NCBI GenBank assembly: GCA_947627255.1
Contig: CANQVI010000004.1
Location: forward strand, 1 to 61,547
From: an uncultured Clostridia bacterium
GTDB lineage: Bacteria > Bacillota > Clostridia > TANB77 > CAG-465
Reading direction: 5' to 3'
DNA length: 61,547 nt
In this document: positions 1 to 9,380 of the stretch, piece by piece
Layout: every line of letters starts with the position of its first letter
How positions within the stretch are numbered: the stretch's first letter is position 1
The notes under the pieces: generated by a model
What the model was told of the DNA's origin: nothing
Seen by the model: the letters and a program-made list of their open reading frames with translations, nothing else
Database searches by the model: none
Made by a program: the position numbers and the translations under genes

Positions 1-39
1 GGTTTGTTTCTTGCATTGTTTATTTTTCAATGTGCTCTT

Positions 40-58
40 GTTCTCACTCCGTGAGAAC
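40..58 (-). other. Hairpin at the start of a putative rRNA operon leader
   Basis: An 8 bp perfect inverted repeat (arms 40-47 and 51-58, three-base loop) begins about where transcription from the promoter at 65-94 should start. On the minus strand it is followed by a CACATTGAAAAATAAACAAT segment and then AACAAACC. That resembles the leader or spacer sequences found before 16S and 23S genes in Firmicutes. The rRNA itself would lie beyond the left edge, so this is inferred. Confidence 0.5.
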
Positions 59-64
59 GATTTT

Positions 65-94
65 ATTATAACACAAAAAGATAACTTTTGTCAA
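65..94 (-). promoter_or_regulatory. SigA promoter P1 of putative rRNA operon
   Basis: On the minus strand TTGACA (89-94) is followed after 18 bases by TATAAT (65-70). It reads leftward out of the window. With a second promoter about 115 bases upstream it forms the tandem arrangement typical of rRNA operons. Confidence 0.65.
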
Positions 95-179
95 CATGTT
101 TTTATATATTTTAAAAAAAGTTTTTTTCAAAACTTTTTACCAATAAAATTATGTTTTTTATCTCCTTGCGACGTCTATT

Positions 180-208
180 ATGATACTACTTTAAAATGCT
201 TTTGTCAA
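180..208 (-). promoter_or_regulatory. SigA promoter P2 of putative rRNA operon
   Basis: On the minus strand TTGACA (203-208), a 17-base spacer and TATCAT (180-185). It points leftward, in tandem with the promoter at 65-94, and lies just after the terminator of the VanY-like gene. Confidence 0.5.
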
Positions 209-260
209 CACCTTTTTCAAAAAAAAGTAAACTTTTTTACAAAAATATTTCAATCAAAGA

Positions 261-286
261 AAAAGTGCTTAAAAATAAGCACTTTT
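261..286 (-). terminator. Intrinsic terminator of the VanY-like gene
   Basis: Inverted repeat AAAAGTGCTT / AAGCACTTTT with a T-run on the minus strand. It overlaps the stop codon of the upstream gene. Confidence 0.85.
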
Positions 287-1850
287 AATTAACTCCTAAA
301 TATTCTTCTAAACATAAACCACTATCATAAACATCCTTTGCAATGTCCTTGCCTAAGTATCTAATATGCCAAGGTTCATATTTATATCCTGTAATATTTT
401 CTTTATCTTTTGGATACCTTATTATAAAGCCATATTTGTAGCAATTTGCAGCAAGCCACTTACCAGATGGTGTGTCAGCATATGCATCATCTATCCAGCC
501 CACATCCATGGCAAGTCCTGTTTGATGTTCAGATGTTCCAGGTCTTGCTGAAAAAGTATCTGCCTCAGCTTGTCCATATGTTGCTACATAATTATTGTAT
601 AAGTTTCTTTGAGTTTCATAAGATCTATAGCCAGATAATAGTTGTATATCATATCCTTCTTGCAATGCTGCACTTCTTAATTCTTGAAAAGCATTATAAG
701 CAATTTGTAAAAGTCCAGGTGCATAATCTTGTGGTATTGGATGAGTTTTATTTACAAGTAATATTCCATTTATGTAAGTAATTCCTGGTACTTGTGCTCC
801 TATATTTGGTAATTGTAAAACAGGTTTTTCTATTACTTGTACTTGAACAGTTGCACTTATAACAGGCTCAGACAGAGTAGAGGCTGTTACCTGACAATTT
901 CCAACTGCCACAGCTACTATATTTCCATCATTATCTACTTTTGCTATATTTTCATCGCTACTACTAAATTTAATTTCTTTATTTGTAGCATCATCAGGAC
1001 TAATACTTACATCTATTTTAGAAGACCTTCCTATAACTATTTCTATAGTTGATTTGCTAAGTTCTATTTTTTCTACTGGTTGCTCTACTATAAGTTTTAA
1101 TTCTTTAGATGCCTTACTATTTTTTAATATTATTTTATATTCACCTACTTTATTAATAGTTAAATTATTATTTTCATCTACATTTATTGCCTCTTTATCT
1201 TCGGCTTCCACTAAATAACTATTATATGTATAACATTCTTCATTTATGCCAAAATCTAATTTTATATTTTCTCTCTTATTTACTTTTAATTCTTCTATAT
1301 TTAGATTTTCTACATCTAATTCTATATATTTTAAAATATATTCTCTAGCATTTTCTATAAGTTTTAAATCGTAATAACCAGCTTCATCCATTTTAATATC
1401 ATTAGCTACATATACTTCTTCTGTTTCATTATTATAATATTCTGAAAGCCAATAAATATTATCCATATTATTTTTTATTTTCAAATCATCTAATATAGCT
1501 CCACTTACTTTTATATAAGTATAAAGCTCATTATTTTTTATATTTACATTCAAGTTTATATTTTTAGTAATATTTTCATTTTTTATTTTAGCTATATATT
1601 TTTCATTAACTATTATCAAATCTACTTTTTCTTCTTTTAATTTATTATATATTTTATTTGAAAGAAATATATTATTTCCACTACTATATGATATAGCCAC
1701 TTGATTTTGAGAATCAAGGCTATTAAATATTTGATTTGCAATTATATTATTTCGTATAATAAATGTAAGTAAAAAACTTATTACTATTATTAATATAATA
1801 ACTACTACAGAAAAAATTATTATTTTACCTTTAGTTATTTTCAACTTCAT
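285..1850 (-). CDS. D-alanyl-D-alanine carboxypeptidase, VanY family, with Ig-like domain
   Basis: Membrane-anchored zinc peptidase expected to trim D-Ala-D-Ala peptidoglycan stems outside the cell. One N-terminal membrane segment (about residues 10-33) acts as an uncleaved anchor. A bacterial Ig-like (BIG2) domain lies around 258-340. The C-terminal VanY/DD-peptidase domain spans about 355-515. Visible metal-site motifs are SEHQTGLAMDV (His and Asp ligands) and EPWHIRYLG (second His). The region between the anchor and the Ig domain is not recognised. The start has a GGTGA ribosome site. A small membrane protein lies 14 bases upstream, so the two are probably co-transcribed. Family assignment is firm; the exact substrate is inferred. 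Confidence 0.9.
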   Translation of the reverse strand: MKLKITKGKIIIFSVVVIILIIVISFLLTFIIRNNIIANQIFNSLDSQNQVAISYSSGNNIFLSNKIYNKLKEEKVDLIIVNEKYIAKIKNENITKNINLNVNIKNNELYTYIKVSGAILDDLKIKNNMDNIYWLSEYYNNETEEVYVANDIKMDEAGYYDLKLIENAREYILKYIELDVENLNIEELKVNKRENIKLDFGINEECYTYNSYLVEAEDKEAINVDENNNLTINKVGEYKIILKNSKASKELKLIVEQPVEKIELSKSTIEIVIGRSSKIDVSISPDDATNKEIKFSSSDENIAKVDNDGNIVAVAVGNCQVTASTLSEPVISATVQVQVIEKPVLQLPNIGAQVPGITYINGILLVNKTHPIPQDYAPGLLQIAYNAFQELRSAALQEGYDIQLLSGYRSYETQRNLYNNYVATYGQAEADTFSARPGTSEHQTGLAMDVGWIDDAYADTPSGKWLAANCYKYGFIIRYPKDKENITGYKYEPWHIRYLGKDIAKDVYDSGLCLEEYLGVN

Positions 1851-1864
1851 ACATAATCACCTTT

Positions 1865-2473
1865 TTAATTAATAGTAGAATTACATATTGTGACATTGCT
1901 TACTAATGATGTATCTTTTTCTATATCATATCTAACCTTATAATAAATCATTTTATTACCAATATTTTTAGTATATCCTACATAAACAACTTCAAAATTA
2001 TTCTCATATAATATAGACTCAATATTTCTATTATCATATCCAATATAATCTATTGGCTCTAAATATAGTTCTACAAAGTCATCTTCAAAAAATTTATATG
2101 AAGATATATTACTATCTATATTAGTAAAAAATTTTTTTAATTCTGCTATAAAAAAAGACGAAGTTACTTTTCCAAAGTTAAAGTATGGAGTACCATTAAA
2201 TACTTTATATTCCGTTTGACATGGCTTTATATATTCTATATATTTTTCTCTATTTTCAATAATATATCTTACCATAAAGTCTAGTTTATCATCTTGTGTA
2301 ATTTCAATTTCTCCATTACTTGACATACAGCAAAGTGCCACTTTTTCTACATTATCAATAATATCAAATATTTCATTTTTAGTCAATATTTCCTCTTTTT
2401 CTATATTAGAATTAAAGCCTAAAAATAGCAGCATTATTACTATAAAAATTGTTATTATAATATATTTTTTCAT
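1865..2473 (-). CDS. Hypothetical protein with one N-terminal membrane segment
   Basis: 202 residues, not recognised. Residues 5-22 form a hydrophobic segment (signal anchor or signal peptide without an obvious lipobox), so the rest should be outside the membrane. The body is mixed polar with no clear domain; it holds a CC pair near residue 48, one Cys near 84 and one near 197. A GAGGAAG ribosome site precedes the ATG. It sits directly upstream of the VanY-like gene with a 14-base gap, suggesting a shared transcript and an envelope role. Function unknown. Confidence 0.7.
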   Translation of the reverse strand: MKKYIIITIFIVIMLLFLGFNSNIEKEEILTKNEIFDIIDNVEKVALCCMSSNGEIEITQDDKLDFMVRYIIENREKYIEYIKPCQTEYKVFNGTPYFNFGKVTSSFFIAELKKFFTNIDSNISSYKFFEDDFVELYLEPIDYIGYDNRNIESILYENNFEVVYVGYTKNIGNKMIYYKVRYDIEKDTSLVSNVTICNSTIN

Positions 2474-2530
2474 TTTATCTTCCTCAGATAATACTTTAAC
2501 ATTAAATATAGACGAAATTAAAATTTAGAC

Positions 2531-2569
2531 AAAAAAAGGCTAGTTAATAAATTAACTAGCTCTTTTTTT
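2531..2569 (-). terminator. Intrinsic terminator after the zinc-ribbon gene
   Basis: Ten-base stem GCTAGTTAAT / ATTAACTAGC followed on the minus strand by a run of seven T. It lies just past the stop codon at 2576. Confidence 0.9.
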
Positions 2570-2575
2570 ACAATT

Positions 2576-3091
2576 TTAGAATTTGTGACCACATTTATTA
2601 CAATATTTAGCTGTTGGCTCAAAAACTTGACCACATTCTGGGCAAACCTTTTCAACTTCAACTTCTTCTTTTTTAGTTTCTTTTTTCTCTTCTTTTATTT
2701 TTACAGCTTTTTGTTTTTCTCCACAGTTTACACAGAACTTGCTATCTAAAGGAATAGTTTCTCCACATGATGCACATACTCTTAAGCCTTTATTGTATAA
2801 GATTTTTGTATTCATGTTTTGAATTTCTTCATTTAGCTTATCTATTTTTTTAGCTTCTTTTGTGAAATCTTTTCCTACATCTTCCCCTGCTTTATATGCA
2901 TTATATACTGCTTTTCCAATTTCTTCATAAATCTCATCAATATCTGTTTGTTTTTCTGATATTGCTATTTTTAATTTTGTTTCCTCAATTAACTTTCCTG
3001 ATTTATCTGCTACAGTATTATATGTATTTGTTGCAGTATCACCAACTTTTTTAGATATTTGTTCTACTTTCTTCATAAATTCCATATTCAA
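2576..3091 (-). CDS. Coiled-coil protein with two C-terminal zinc ribbons
   Basis: 171 residues. The N-terminal two thirds is a predicted alpha-helical, charged region. The C-terminal part has two CxxC...CxxC zinc ribbons: CASCGETIP...FCVNCGE (about 107-125) and CPECGQVFE...YCNKCGHKF (about 150-171), joined by a Lys/Glu-rich linker. Such double zinc-ribbon proteins are common in clostridia but their role is not established. It has its own strong terminator and lies downstream of clpC with a 52-base gap, so it may be partly read through from the heat-shock operon. Function unknown. Confidence 0.75.
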   Translation of the reverse strand: MNMEFMKKVEQISKKVGDTATNTYNTVADKSGKLIEETKLKIAISEKQTDIDEIYEEIGKAVYNAYKAGEDVGKDFTKEAKKIDKLNEEIQNMNTKILYNKGLRVCASCGETIPLDSKFCVNCGEKQKAVKIKEEKKETKKEEVEVEKVCPECGQVFEPTAKYCNKCGHKF

Positions 3092-3143
3092 ATTCCTCCT
3101 TATTCGTAATTACACTATATCACAAAAATCTTATAATTTCAAC

Positions 3144-5585
3144 TTATTTCTTACTTATAATTACTTCATCATTTTGAGCAGAGATTACTATACTATCTCC
3201 ATCTTTTATTTTATTATCTAGCAGTTCTTCAGCAAACTTATCTTCTACCTTAGATTGTATAGCTCTTTTAAGTGGTCTAGCACCATAAACATCATCAAAT
3301 CCAACTTTAGCTACATAGTCTATTAAAGATTGATCAATTTCTATGTTTATATTTCTAGATTTCAATTTTTCTATAACTTCATTAAGCATAATTTTAGATA
3401 TTTTTTCTATAGAATCTTTATTTAATTTTTTAAATACAATTATTTCATCTAGTCTATTTAAAAATTCTGGTCTAAATGTTCTTTTTAATTCGCTCATTAC
3501 TTCTGCTTTATTTTTTTGATAAGTTTCTTCGTCATTTTCTTTACTTACAAATCCTATTGTTTTATTTTCAACAATATTTCTTGCACCTGTATTTGAAGTC
3601 ATAATTATTACTGTATTTTTAAAGCTTACTGTTCTACCATTAGAATCTGTAAGTCTACCGTCATCTAGTATTTGAAGTAATATATTAAATACATCTGGAT
3701 GTGCTTTTTCTATTTCATCAAATAATATAATAGAATATGGTTTTCTTCTTACTTGCTCTGTTAATTGACCGCCATCATCATATCCAACGTATCCAGGAGG
3801 TGAGCCAATTAATTTAGATACACTATGTGGTTCCATATATTCTGACATATCTAATCTAATCATTGCATTTTCGCTTCCAAACATATTTGTAGCTAATGCT
3901 TTTGTTAACTCTGTTTTACCAACACCAGTAGGACCTAAAAAGATAAATGAACCTATCGGTCTATTTACATCTTTTAATCCGACCCTAGCTCTTTTTATAG
4001 CTTTTGCTAACACATCTATTGCTTCGTCTTGACCTATAACTCTCTTTTTAAGTTCTTTATCTAGATTTTTAATTTTTTCAGCTTCAGTTAATGTTAATTT
4101 TGTTACTGGAATTTTTGTCCAATTTGATACAACAGCACATATATCTTCTTTTCCTATTGATATTTCTTCTGCTTTTCCTTGTTTTTTCCAAGCCTCATCT
4201 TGTTTTGTTATTTGTTCTTTTAGCTCTTTTTCTTCATCTCTAATTTTAGCTGCTTTTTCAAAATTTTGAGATATAATTGCTTCTTCTTTTTCTTTAGATT
4301 TTTTCTCTAATTCTTTTTCAAGATTTTTATAGCTATCTGGTTTTGTTAGACTTTTTATTTTAGCTTTAGAACATGCTTCATCAATCAAATCAATAGCTTT
4401 ATCTGGTAAAAATCTATCAGTGATATATCTTTCAGATAAAATAGTAGCCTCTTTAATTGCCTCATCTGTTATTTTTACTTTATGATGTGCTTCGTATTTG
4501 TCCTTCAAGCCTTTTAATATCTCTATTGTATTTTCTACACTTGGCTCTTCAACTATTACACTTTGAAATCTTCTTTCAAGTGCACTATCTTTTTCTATAT
4601 ATTTTCTGTACTCATTTAAAGTTGTAGCACCAATTACTTGAATTTCTCCTCTTGATAAAAGAGGTTTTAAAATATTTGCTGCGTCCATAGCACCTTCTGC
4701 AGAGCCAGCTCCAACAATGGTGTGTATTTCATCTATGAAAAGTATTACATTTGAAGCAGATTTTATTTCTTGTAATGATTTTTTTAATCTTTCTTCAAAA
4801 TCTCCTCTATATTTTGCACCAGCAAGCATTGATGCCATATCTAGAGAAACTACTCTTTTATTTTTTAGTATTTCTGGCACGTTATTTTCATTTATCATTT
4901 GAGCTAATCCTTCAACTACAGCTGTTTTACCAACACCTGGTTCACCTATAAGTACAGGATTATTTTTTGTTCTTCTACTTAATATTTCAATTACTCTTTC
5001 TATTTCATTTTCTCTACCAATTACTGGATCTAGTTTTCCTTCTTTAGCGAGTTCTGTTAAATCTTTACCATATTGATTAAGAGTTGGTGTACTATTTTTA
5101 CCCTTTGTCTCTAAATTTGCAGGGTCGTTATATGAATTAGATATAGGAGATTCATCACCTAATATTTTAAGTAATTCAGTAAATATTTTTTGAGGGTCAA
5201 CATCAGCATCAATAAGTATTCTAATAGCTACACTATCTATTTCTCTCATAAGCGATAATAATATATGCTCTGAGCCAACATAGTTTTGTCCCATTCTTAA
5301 TGCTTCTTTTTGACTATTAGCAATTATTCTTTTTGCTCTAGGAGTAAAATCTATATCGTTTTCATCTACAACTGTATTCATAATTCCATCTATTTTTACA
5401 ATTTCATCTTCTATATATTCAGCAGTCAAATCTTGTTTCTTTAAAATAACTGCGGCAAGTCCTTCGCCCTCAGCAATGAGTCCATATAAAATGTGTTCTG
5501 TACCTATATATGAGTAATTATGTTCGATAGAAAAATTCTTTGCACATTCTATTACATTTCTTGCACTTTCTGTAAATTCATACAT
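3144..5585 (-). CDS. clpC: ATP-dependent Clp protease ATP-binding subunit ClpC
   Basis: Hsp100 unfoldase that feeds substrates, including arginine-phosphorylated proteins, to ClpP. Two N-terminal Clp repeats occupy about 1-145. The first AAA+ module has Walker A GEPGVGKT (214-221) and Walker B ILFIDE (281-286). A UVR-like middle coiled coil follows at about 420-460. The second AAA+ module has Walker A GPTGVGKT (551-558). The 813-residue length matches ClpC rather than ClpB or ClpE. It is the last gene of ctsR-mcsA-mcsB-clpC, 20 bases after mcsB, and should be controlled by the CtsR operator at 7549-7565. Confidence 0.97.
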   Translation of the reverse strand: MYEFTESARNVIECAKNFSIEHNYSYIGTEHILYGLIAEGEGLAAVILKKQDLTAEYIEDEIVKIDGIMNTVVDENDIDFTPRAKRIIANSQKEALRMGQNYVGSEHILLSLMREIDSVAIRILIDADVDPQKIFTELLKILGDESPISNSYNDPANLETKGKNSTPTLNQYGKDLTELAKEGKLDPVIGRENEIERVIEILSRRTKNNPVLIGEPGVGKTAVVEGLAQMINENNVPEILKNKRVVSLDMASMLAGAKYRGDFEERLKKSLQEIKSASNVILFIDEIHTIVGAGSAEGAMDAANILKPLLSRGEIQVIGATTLNEYRKYIEKDSALERRFQSVIVEEPSVENTIEILKGLKDKYEAHHKVKITDEAIKEATILSERYITDRFLPDKAIDLIDEACSKAKIKSLTKPDSYKNLEKELEKKSKEKEEAIISQNFEKAAKIRDEEKELKEQITKQDEAWKKQGKAEEISIGKEDICAVVSNWTKIPVTKLTLTEAEKIKNLDKELKKRVIGQDEAIDVLAKAIKRARVGLKDVNRPIGSFIFLGPTGVGKTELTKALATNMFGSENAMIRLDMSEYMEPHSVSKLIGSPPGYVGYDDGGQLTEQVRRKPYSIILFDEIEKAHPDVFNILLQILDDGRLTDSNGRTVSFKNTVIIMTSNTGARNIVENKTIGFVSKENDEETYQKNKAEVMSELKRTFRPEFLNRLDEIIVFKKLNKDSIEKISKIMLNEVIEKLKSRNINIEIDQSLIDYVAKVGFDDVYGARPLKRAIQSKVEDKFAEELLDNKIKDGDSIVISAQNDEVIISKK

Positions 5586-5605
5586 ATTTTTTTCCTCCTT
5601 TAACT

Positions 5606-6577
5606 TTATATGTTATTTTTTATATATTCAGCACGTTTTAAGTTTTCCTGTTCTCTTGGAAAATTATCTTTTAAATTTTTTCTTAGTGTATTTTTACCTA
5701 TATTTTTTATTATTTTATCCACTTTATCCAATGTTGTTTTATCTATAAGTTCCATATTTACACCCATACGTACATTAGATAGAAGCTCCATAGCCTCATT
5801 TTTAGAGATAAGATAAGCACTATTTAAAATTCCATAAGAACGATATACCTCATCTTTAATTTCTATTTTATTTTTTATTATATCTCTAGCTTTTCTTTCT
5901 TGATTTACTATATATTTAGTAACTTGTTTTACTTGTTCAATTATTTCCTCTTCTGAAACGCCTAAAGTTTTTTGGTTAGATATTTGATAAATATTTCCAT
6001 CTCCATTTGAATTTTCACCATACATTCCTCTGATAGAAATTCCAAGATTAGAGATTTCACTAAATATTTTATCTAAAGCTCTAATTTTTTGTAATGCAGG
6101 TAAATGTAGCATTACAGATACACGCATACCTGTACCTATACATGTAGGGCAAGCAGTTATATATCCATATCTCTCATTATATGCATATTCAACATTTTCA
6201 TCTAATATTCTATCAAAATTTTTTATTTCATCGTATGCCTTATCTATATTAAATCCATTTTCAAAGGCTTGTATTCTTAAATGATCTTCTTCATTAATCA
6301 TAGTAGTAATGTTGTTTTTCTCATCTAAAATTAATGCAGTTTCATTACTATTTAATAATTCTTTAGAAATCATATGTGTTTCAAACAAAGATTTTTTTGT
6401 TACATCATCAATATTATTTAATTCTAGAATATTATATTTTCCATTTAATTTATCTTTTAAATATTTTAAAATTTCATTTTTTTGTTTATCTATCATATTA
6501 TTAGGAAATCTATATCCTTTTATATTTCTGGCAAGTCTTATTCTAGTTGTTAATACAACATCATTAAAATCTTCCAT
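5606..6577 (-). CDS. mcsB: Protein-arginine kinase McsB
   Basis: Phosphorylates arginine residues to mark proteins for ClpCP; related to guanidino (creatine-type) kinases. Visible family motifs are TTRIRLARNIKGYRFP near the N-terminus, NEEDHLRIQ (about 95-103), and the active-site loop CPTCIGTGMR with the expected catalytic Cys at residue 143. At 323 residues it is somewhat shorter than the roughly 355-residue family norm. Near the C-terminus the segment that should match the RDxxRA phosphoarginine-pocket motif reads ENLKRA, so two pocket residues look changed. The start of mcsB lies one base after the end of mcsA. Confidence 0.95.
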   Translation of the reverse strand: MEDFNDVVLTTRIRLARNIKGYRFPNNMIDKQKNEILKYLKDKLNGKYNILELNNIDDVTKKSLFETHMISKELLNSNETALILDEKNNITTMINEEDHLRIQAFENGFNIDKAYDEIKNFDRILDENVEYAYNERYGYITACPTCIGTGMRVSVMLHLPALQKIRALDKIFSEISNLGISIRGMYGENSNGDGNIYQISNQKTLGVSEEEIIEQVKQVTKYIVNQERKARDIIKNKIEIKDEVYRSYGILNSAYLISKNEAMELLSNVRMGVNMELIDKTTLDKVDKIIKNIGKNTLRKNLKDNFPREQENLKRAEYIKNNI

Positions 6578-6578
6578 A

Positions 6579-7067
6579 TTATTCCTCCTTTAATGATTTA
6601 TTTTCTAGTTTTTTTATTTCGTCACGTATTTTAGCAGCTTCTTCAAATTCTTCATTTTCTACTAATTTTTTAAGTTTTTCTTTTAAATCATCTAATTTAC
6701 TTACTTTCTTATCTGGTTTCTTATCTACTTTTTTATCTGCTTTTAATTTTAGAGTTCTATTTTTTCCTTGTAGTCTTAATAATATAGCGTCAATTTCATT
6801 TTTAAATGTGTCATAGCACTCATCACAGCCAAATAATCCAGTTGATTTATATTGAGATAAAGTATATCCACATTTTTTACATTTTACTTCTTCTGGTAAT
6901 ATATAATCTAAGTCTAAGACCATTGGTGAGAATATATTATCAAAACTATTGAATATTCCTAACTTTTTTGCACATTCTTCACATAGTATTAAATTTGTAA
7001 CTTCTCCATTTATATTTTGTTGATATGTAATATTAGCATTATTTTTTCCACAATTTGTACACTTCAT
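6579..7067 (-). CDS. mcsA: McsA, activator of McsB
   Basis: Zinc-binding activator of McsB and modulator of CtsR. Two treble-clef-like cysteine pairs are visible: CTNCGK...CEEC (about 3-33) and CKKCGY...CDEC (about 63-85). The C-terminal UVR motif (about 128-160) contains EEFEEAAKIRDEIKKLE. Length 162 residues is normal. It is the second gene of the CtsR operon, 15 bases after ctsR and immediately before mcsB. Confidence 0.95.
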   Translation of the reverse strand: MKCTNCGKNNANITYQQNINGEVTNLILCEECAKKLGIFNSFDNIFSPMVLDLDYILPEEVKCKKCGYTLSQYKSTGLFGCDECYDTFKNEIDAILLRLQGKNRTLKLKADKKVDKKPDKKVSKLDDLKEKLKKLVENEEFEEAAKIRDEIKKLENKSLKEE

Positions 7068-7082
7068 AATAATTCACTCCTT

Positions 7083-7529
7083 TTACATCAAGCTAACAAG
7101 TATATTTTTAAACATATCTGCTCTTACTTGATCTCTTTTTAATTTGTCTACTTGATTTAAACTTTTTTCAGATAATGCACTACTTATTATATTTGCATTC
7201 TTCTCATCTATAATATTATATCCAAGTAATTCACGTAAGTAAATCTCTACTACACTTTGCGACATATTACTACCTATTTTGCAAATTATATTTTTTAAGT
7301 AATCAGATTTTGAGTGGCTTATTCTACTAATTTTTATATAGCCTCCACCACCTCTTTTACTTTCAACATAAAATCCTAATTCTGGTATAAACCTTGTTGA
7401 AATAACGTAATTAATTTGTGATGGCACACAATTAAATTCTTGTGCCAGTTCACTTCTTTTAAGTTCGATTTGCTCAGCCTCGTCAAAAGCATCTATTATA
7501 TATTTTTCAATTATATCAGATAGATTCAT
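7083..7529 (-). CDS. ctsR: Transcriptional repressor CtsR
   Basis: Class III heat-shock repressor. The DNA-binding region contains CVPSQINYVISTRF and the Gly-rich wing ESKRGGGGYI, both hallmarks of CtsR. An open frame extends upstream to 7628, but the ATG at 7529 is chosen because it aligns with CtsR N-termini (MNLSDIIEKYI) and has a GGAG ribosome site. The longer start would lie upstream of the promoter -10 box. It heads ctsR-mcsA-mcsB-clpC and should repress its own operon through the site at 7549-7565. Confidence 0.96.
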   Translation of the reverse strand: MNLSDIIEKYIIDAFDEAEQIELKRSELAQEFNCVPSQINYVISTRFIPELGFYVESKRGGGGYIKISRISHSKSDYLKNIICKIGSNMSQSVVEIYLRELLGYNIIDEKNANIISSALSEKSLNQVDKLKRDQVRADMFKNILVSLM

Positions 7530-7548
7530 TTTATCATCTCCTTTTAAC

Positions 7549-7565
7549 TTTGACTTTCTTTGACT
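7549..7565 (-). promoter_or_regulatory. CtsR operator
   Basis: On the minus strand the site reads AGTCAAAGAAAGTCAAA, a perfect match to the CtsR heptad repeat (R-GTCAAA NAN R-GTCAAA). It lies just downstream of the -10 box, where a bound repressor would block initiation. This indicates autoregulation of ctsR-mcsA-mcsB-clpC. Confidence 0.95.
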
Positions 7566-7568
7566 ATT

Positions 7569-7597
7569 ATTATATAAAAAAATATACACTTTGTCAA
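7569..7597 (-). promoter_or_regulatory. SigA promoter of the ctsR operon
   Basis: Minus strand TTGACA (7592-7597), exact 17-base spacer, TATAAT (7569-7574). The CtsR operator begins three bases after the -10 box. Confidence 0.92.
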
Positions 7598-7614
7598 GTG
7601 CATATTTTAAAGTT

Positions 7615-8085
7615 TTATTTTTTCTCATTATTTCTTATAGCAAATATAAATATAGGTCCTAGTAATCCAAATGATAAAATATCTATAACTAGCATAATTA
7701 TTGTACTTTTACTATATTTATTATATATCTTATATCTTGCAATAAAAGAATATATTGACACGATAAAAGATACTACAAAGATAGCTATAGATAATATACG
7801 CAATACATATATATCTTTACATATAAAAATAGCATAAGTATATAATAGCATATCTAATATATTAATAATTAGCATTATTATTGCTTGTACTTTAGATTTA
7901 AAAGCTATTTTACCTAATAAATATTGATTTAAATATGGTATCCATGCAAATGGATATGAACTTTCTTCCTCTCTTTTTCCTATCTTATATAATCCCACAG
8001 AATAAAATACATAAGATAATACTCCAGCAGTAAAGAAAATTATTAAAACCATTGTTAATATGAATATTGCTATTCCCCATTCCAT
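7615..8085 (-). CDS. Polytopic membrane protein, unknown function
   Basis: 156 residues with about four membrane segments (near 5-30, 65-88, 92-118 and 127-150). The cytoplasmic loop after the first segment carries an IGKREEESSYPFAWIPYLN stretch that looks family-specific but is not one I can name. It lies between rpoD and ctsR; its 3' end runs past the ctsR promoter. No partner gene suggests a role. Confidence 0.7.
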   Translation of the reverse strand: MEWGIAIFILTMVLIIFFTAGVLSYVFYSVGLYKIGKREEESSYPFAWIPYLNQYLLGKIAFKSKVQAIIMLIINILDMLLYTYAIFICKDIYVLRILSIAIFVVSFIVSIYSFIARYKIYNKYSKSTIIMLVIDILSFGLLGPIFIFAIRNNEKK

Positions 8086-8103
8086 TATTACTTACCTCAA
8101 AAT

Positions 8104-9363
8104 TTATATATCACTACTCATGAAATCTTTTAATTTTTTACTTCTACTTGGATGTCTTAGTTTTCTTAATGCTTTAGCTTCGATTTGTCTTATTCTTTCA
8201 CGAGTAACATCAAATTCTCTTCCAACTTCTTCAAGAGTTCTCATTCTTCCATCTTCAAGACCAAATCTTAATTTTAATACTTTAGCTTCTCTTGGCGTTA
8301 ATGTTTGCATAACTTCTTCGATATGCTCTCTAAGTAAAGTATCAGCTGCTTGTTCTGATGGTGATGGAGCATCATCATCTGGTATGAAGTTTCCTAAATT
8401 ACTTTCATCTTCTTCACCTACTGGTGTCTCCAATGATATTGGCTCTTGAGAAACTTTTAGTATATCTCTAACTTTTTCTACAGGCATTTCAAGTTCTTCT
8501 GCAATTTCTTCAGGAGTAGGTTCTCTACCTAGAGTCTGTAGTAAGTGTCTAGATGTTTTTATTAATTTATTTATTGTCTCTACCATATGAACTGGTATTC
8601 TTATAGTTCTAGCTTGGTCTGCTATAGCTCTTGTAATAGCTTGTCTTATCCACCAAGTTGCATAAGTAGAAAATTTGTATCCTTTAGTTTGATCAAATTT
8701 ATCTACCGCTTTTATTAAACCTAAATTACCTTCTTGTATTAAGTCTAAAAATCCCATTCCTCTACCAATATATTTTTTGGCTATACTAACAACTAAACGT
8801 AAATTTGATTCGATAAGTTGTTTTTTTGCTTCTTGATCTCCATTTACCATTCTTTCGGCTAATGCATTTTCTTCTTCATATGTTAATAATCTAATTTTTC
8901 CTATTTCTTTTAAGAACATTTTTACAGGGTCATCAACATTTAAATTATCTACAAATGACATATCTTGCATATCCTGAAATAGTAAATCTTTTTCAGTTTC
9001 ATCGATATCATCAAGATCTGGTTCAATATCTAAATCAGCAACAGCTAGATCATCATCTTTTTTATCACTATCATCTTCAAGTTCTTCTTTTATTTTTCCT
9101 TCAATCATTAAGTCTTTTTCATCATCTTCGTCATCTAATACTAAATTAACTTTGGCTTTATCTAGCTCATCATATATTTTAGTTACATACTCTGAATCAA
9201 TATCCTCTTTACTGATAAATTCAATTACATCCTTCATTTGAATTTTTTTAGCTTTTACAGCTTCATCAATAAATTTTTTAACTTTTTCTTTTTGTGAAAC
9301 TTCCTTCACTTCTGTTACTTTTTTTTCTTTCACTTCTGTTGCCTTTTTTTCTTTTTCTTCCAT
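8104..9363 (-). CDS. rpoD: RNA polymerase primary sigma factor SigA (RpoD)
   Basis: Housekeeping sigma factor. Region 1.2 and 2 motifs include [29 protein letters not shown] and [13 protein letters not shown] (core binding, -10 recognition and melting). Region 3 and 4 motifs include IRIPVHMVE and the -35 helix-turn-helix around [20 protein letters not shown]. At 419 residues it is longer than the 371 of B. subtilis SigA. The extra length is a Lys/Glu-rich N-terminus and an acidic stretch (about 78-115) before region 1.2. It follows dnaG by 17 bases, as in the conserved dnaG-rpoD operon. Confidence 0.97.
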   Translation of the reverse strand: MEEKEKKATEVKEKKVTEVKEVSQKEKVKKFIDEAVKAKKIQMKDVIEFISKEDIDSEYVTKIYDELDKAKVNLVLDDEDDEKDLMIEGKIKEELEDDSDKKDDDLAVADLDIEPDLDDIDETEKDLLFQDMQDMSFVDNLNVDDPVKMFLKEIGKIRLLTYEEENALAERMVNGDQEAKKQLIESNLRLVVSIAKKYIGRGMGFLDLIQEGNLGLIKAVDKFDQTKGYKFSTYATWWIRQAITRAIADQARTIRIPVHMVETINKLIKTSRHLLQTLGREPTPEEIAEELEMPVEKVRDILKVSQEPISLETPVGEEDESNLGNFIPDDDAPSPSEQAADTLLREHIEEVMQTLTPREAKVLKLRFGLEDGRMRTLEEVGREFDVTRERIRQIEAKALRKLRHPSRSKKLKDFMSSDI

Positions 9364-9380
9364 TTTTCATGAACTCCTTT

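Noticed and set aside
11..292. 93-codon open frame on the plus strand at the left edge
   Set aside because: Phe/Lys-rich translation of AT-rich leader DNA, overlapping minus-strand promoters and a terminator.
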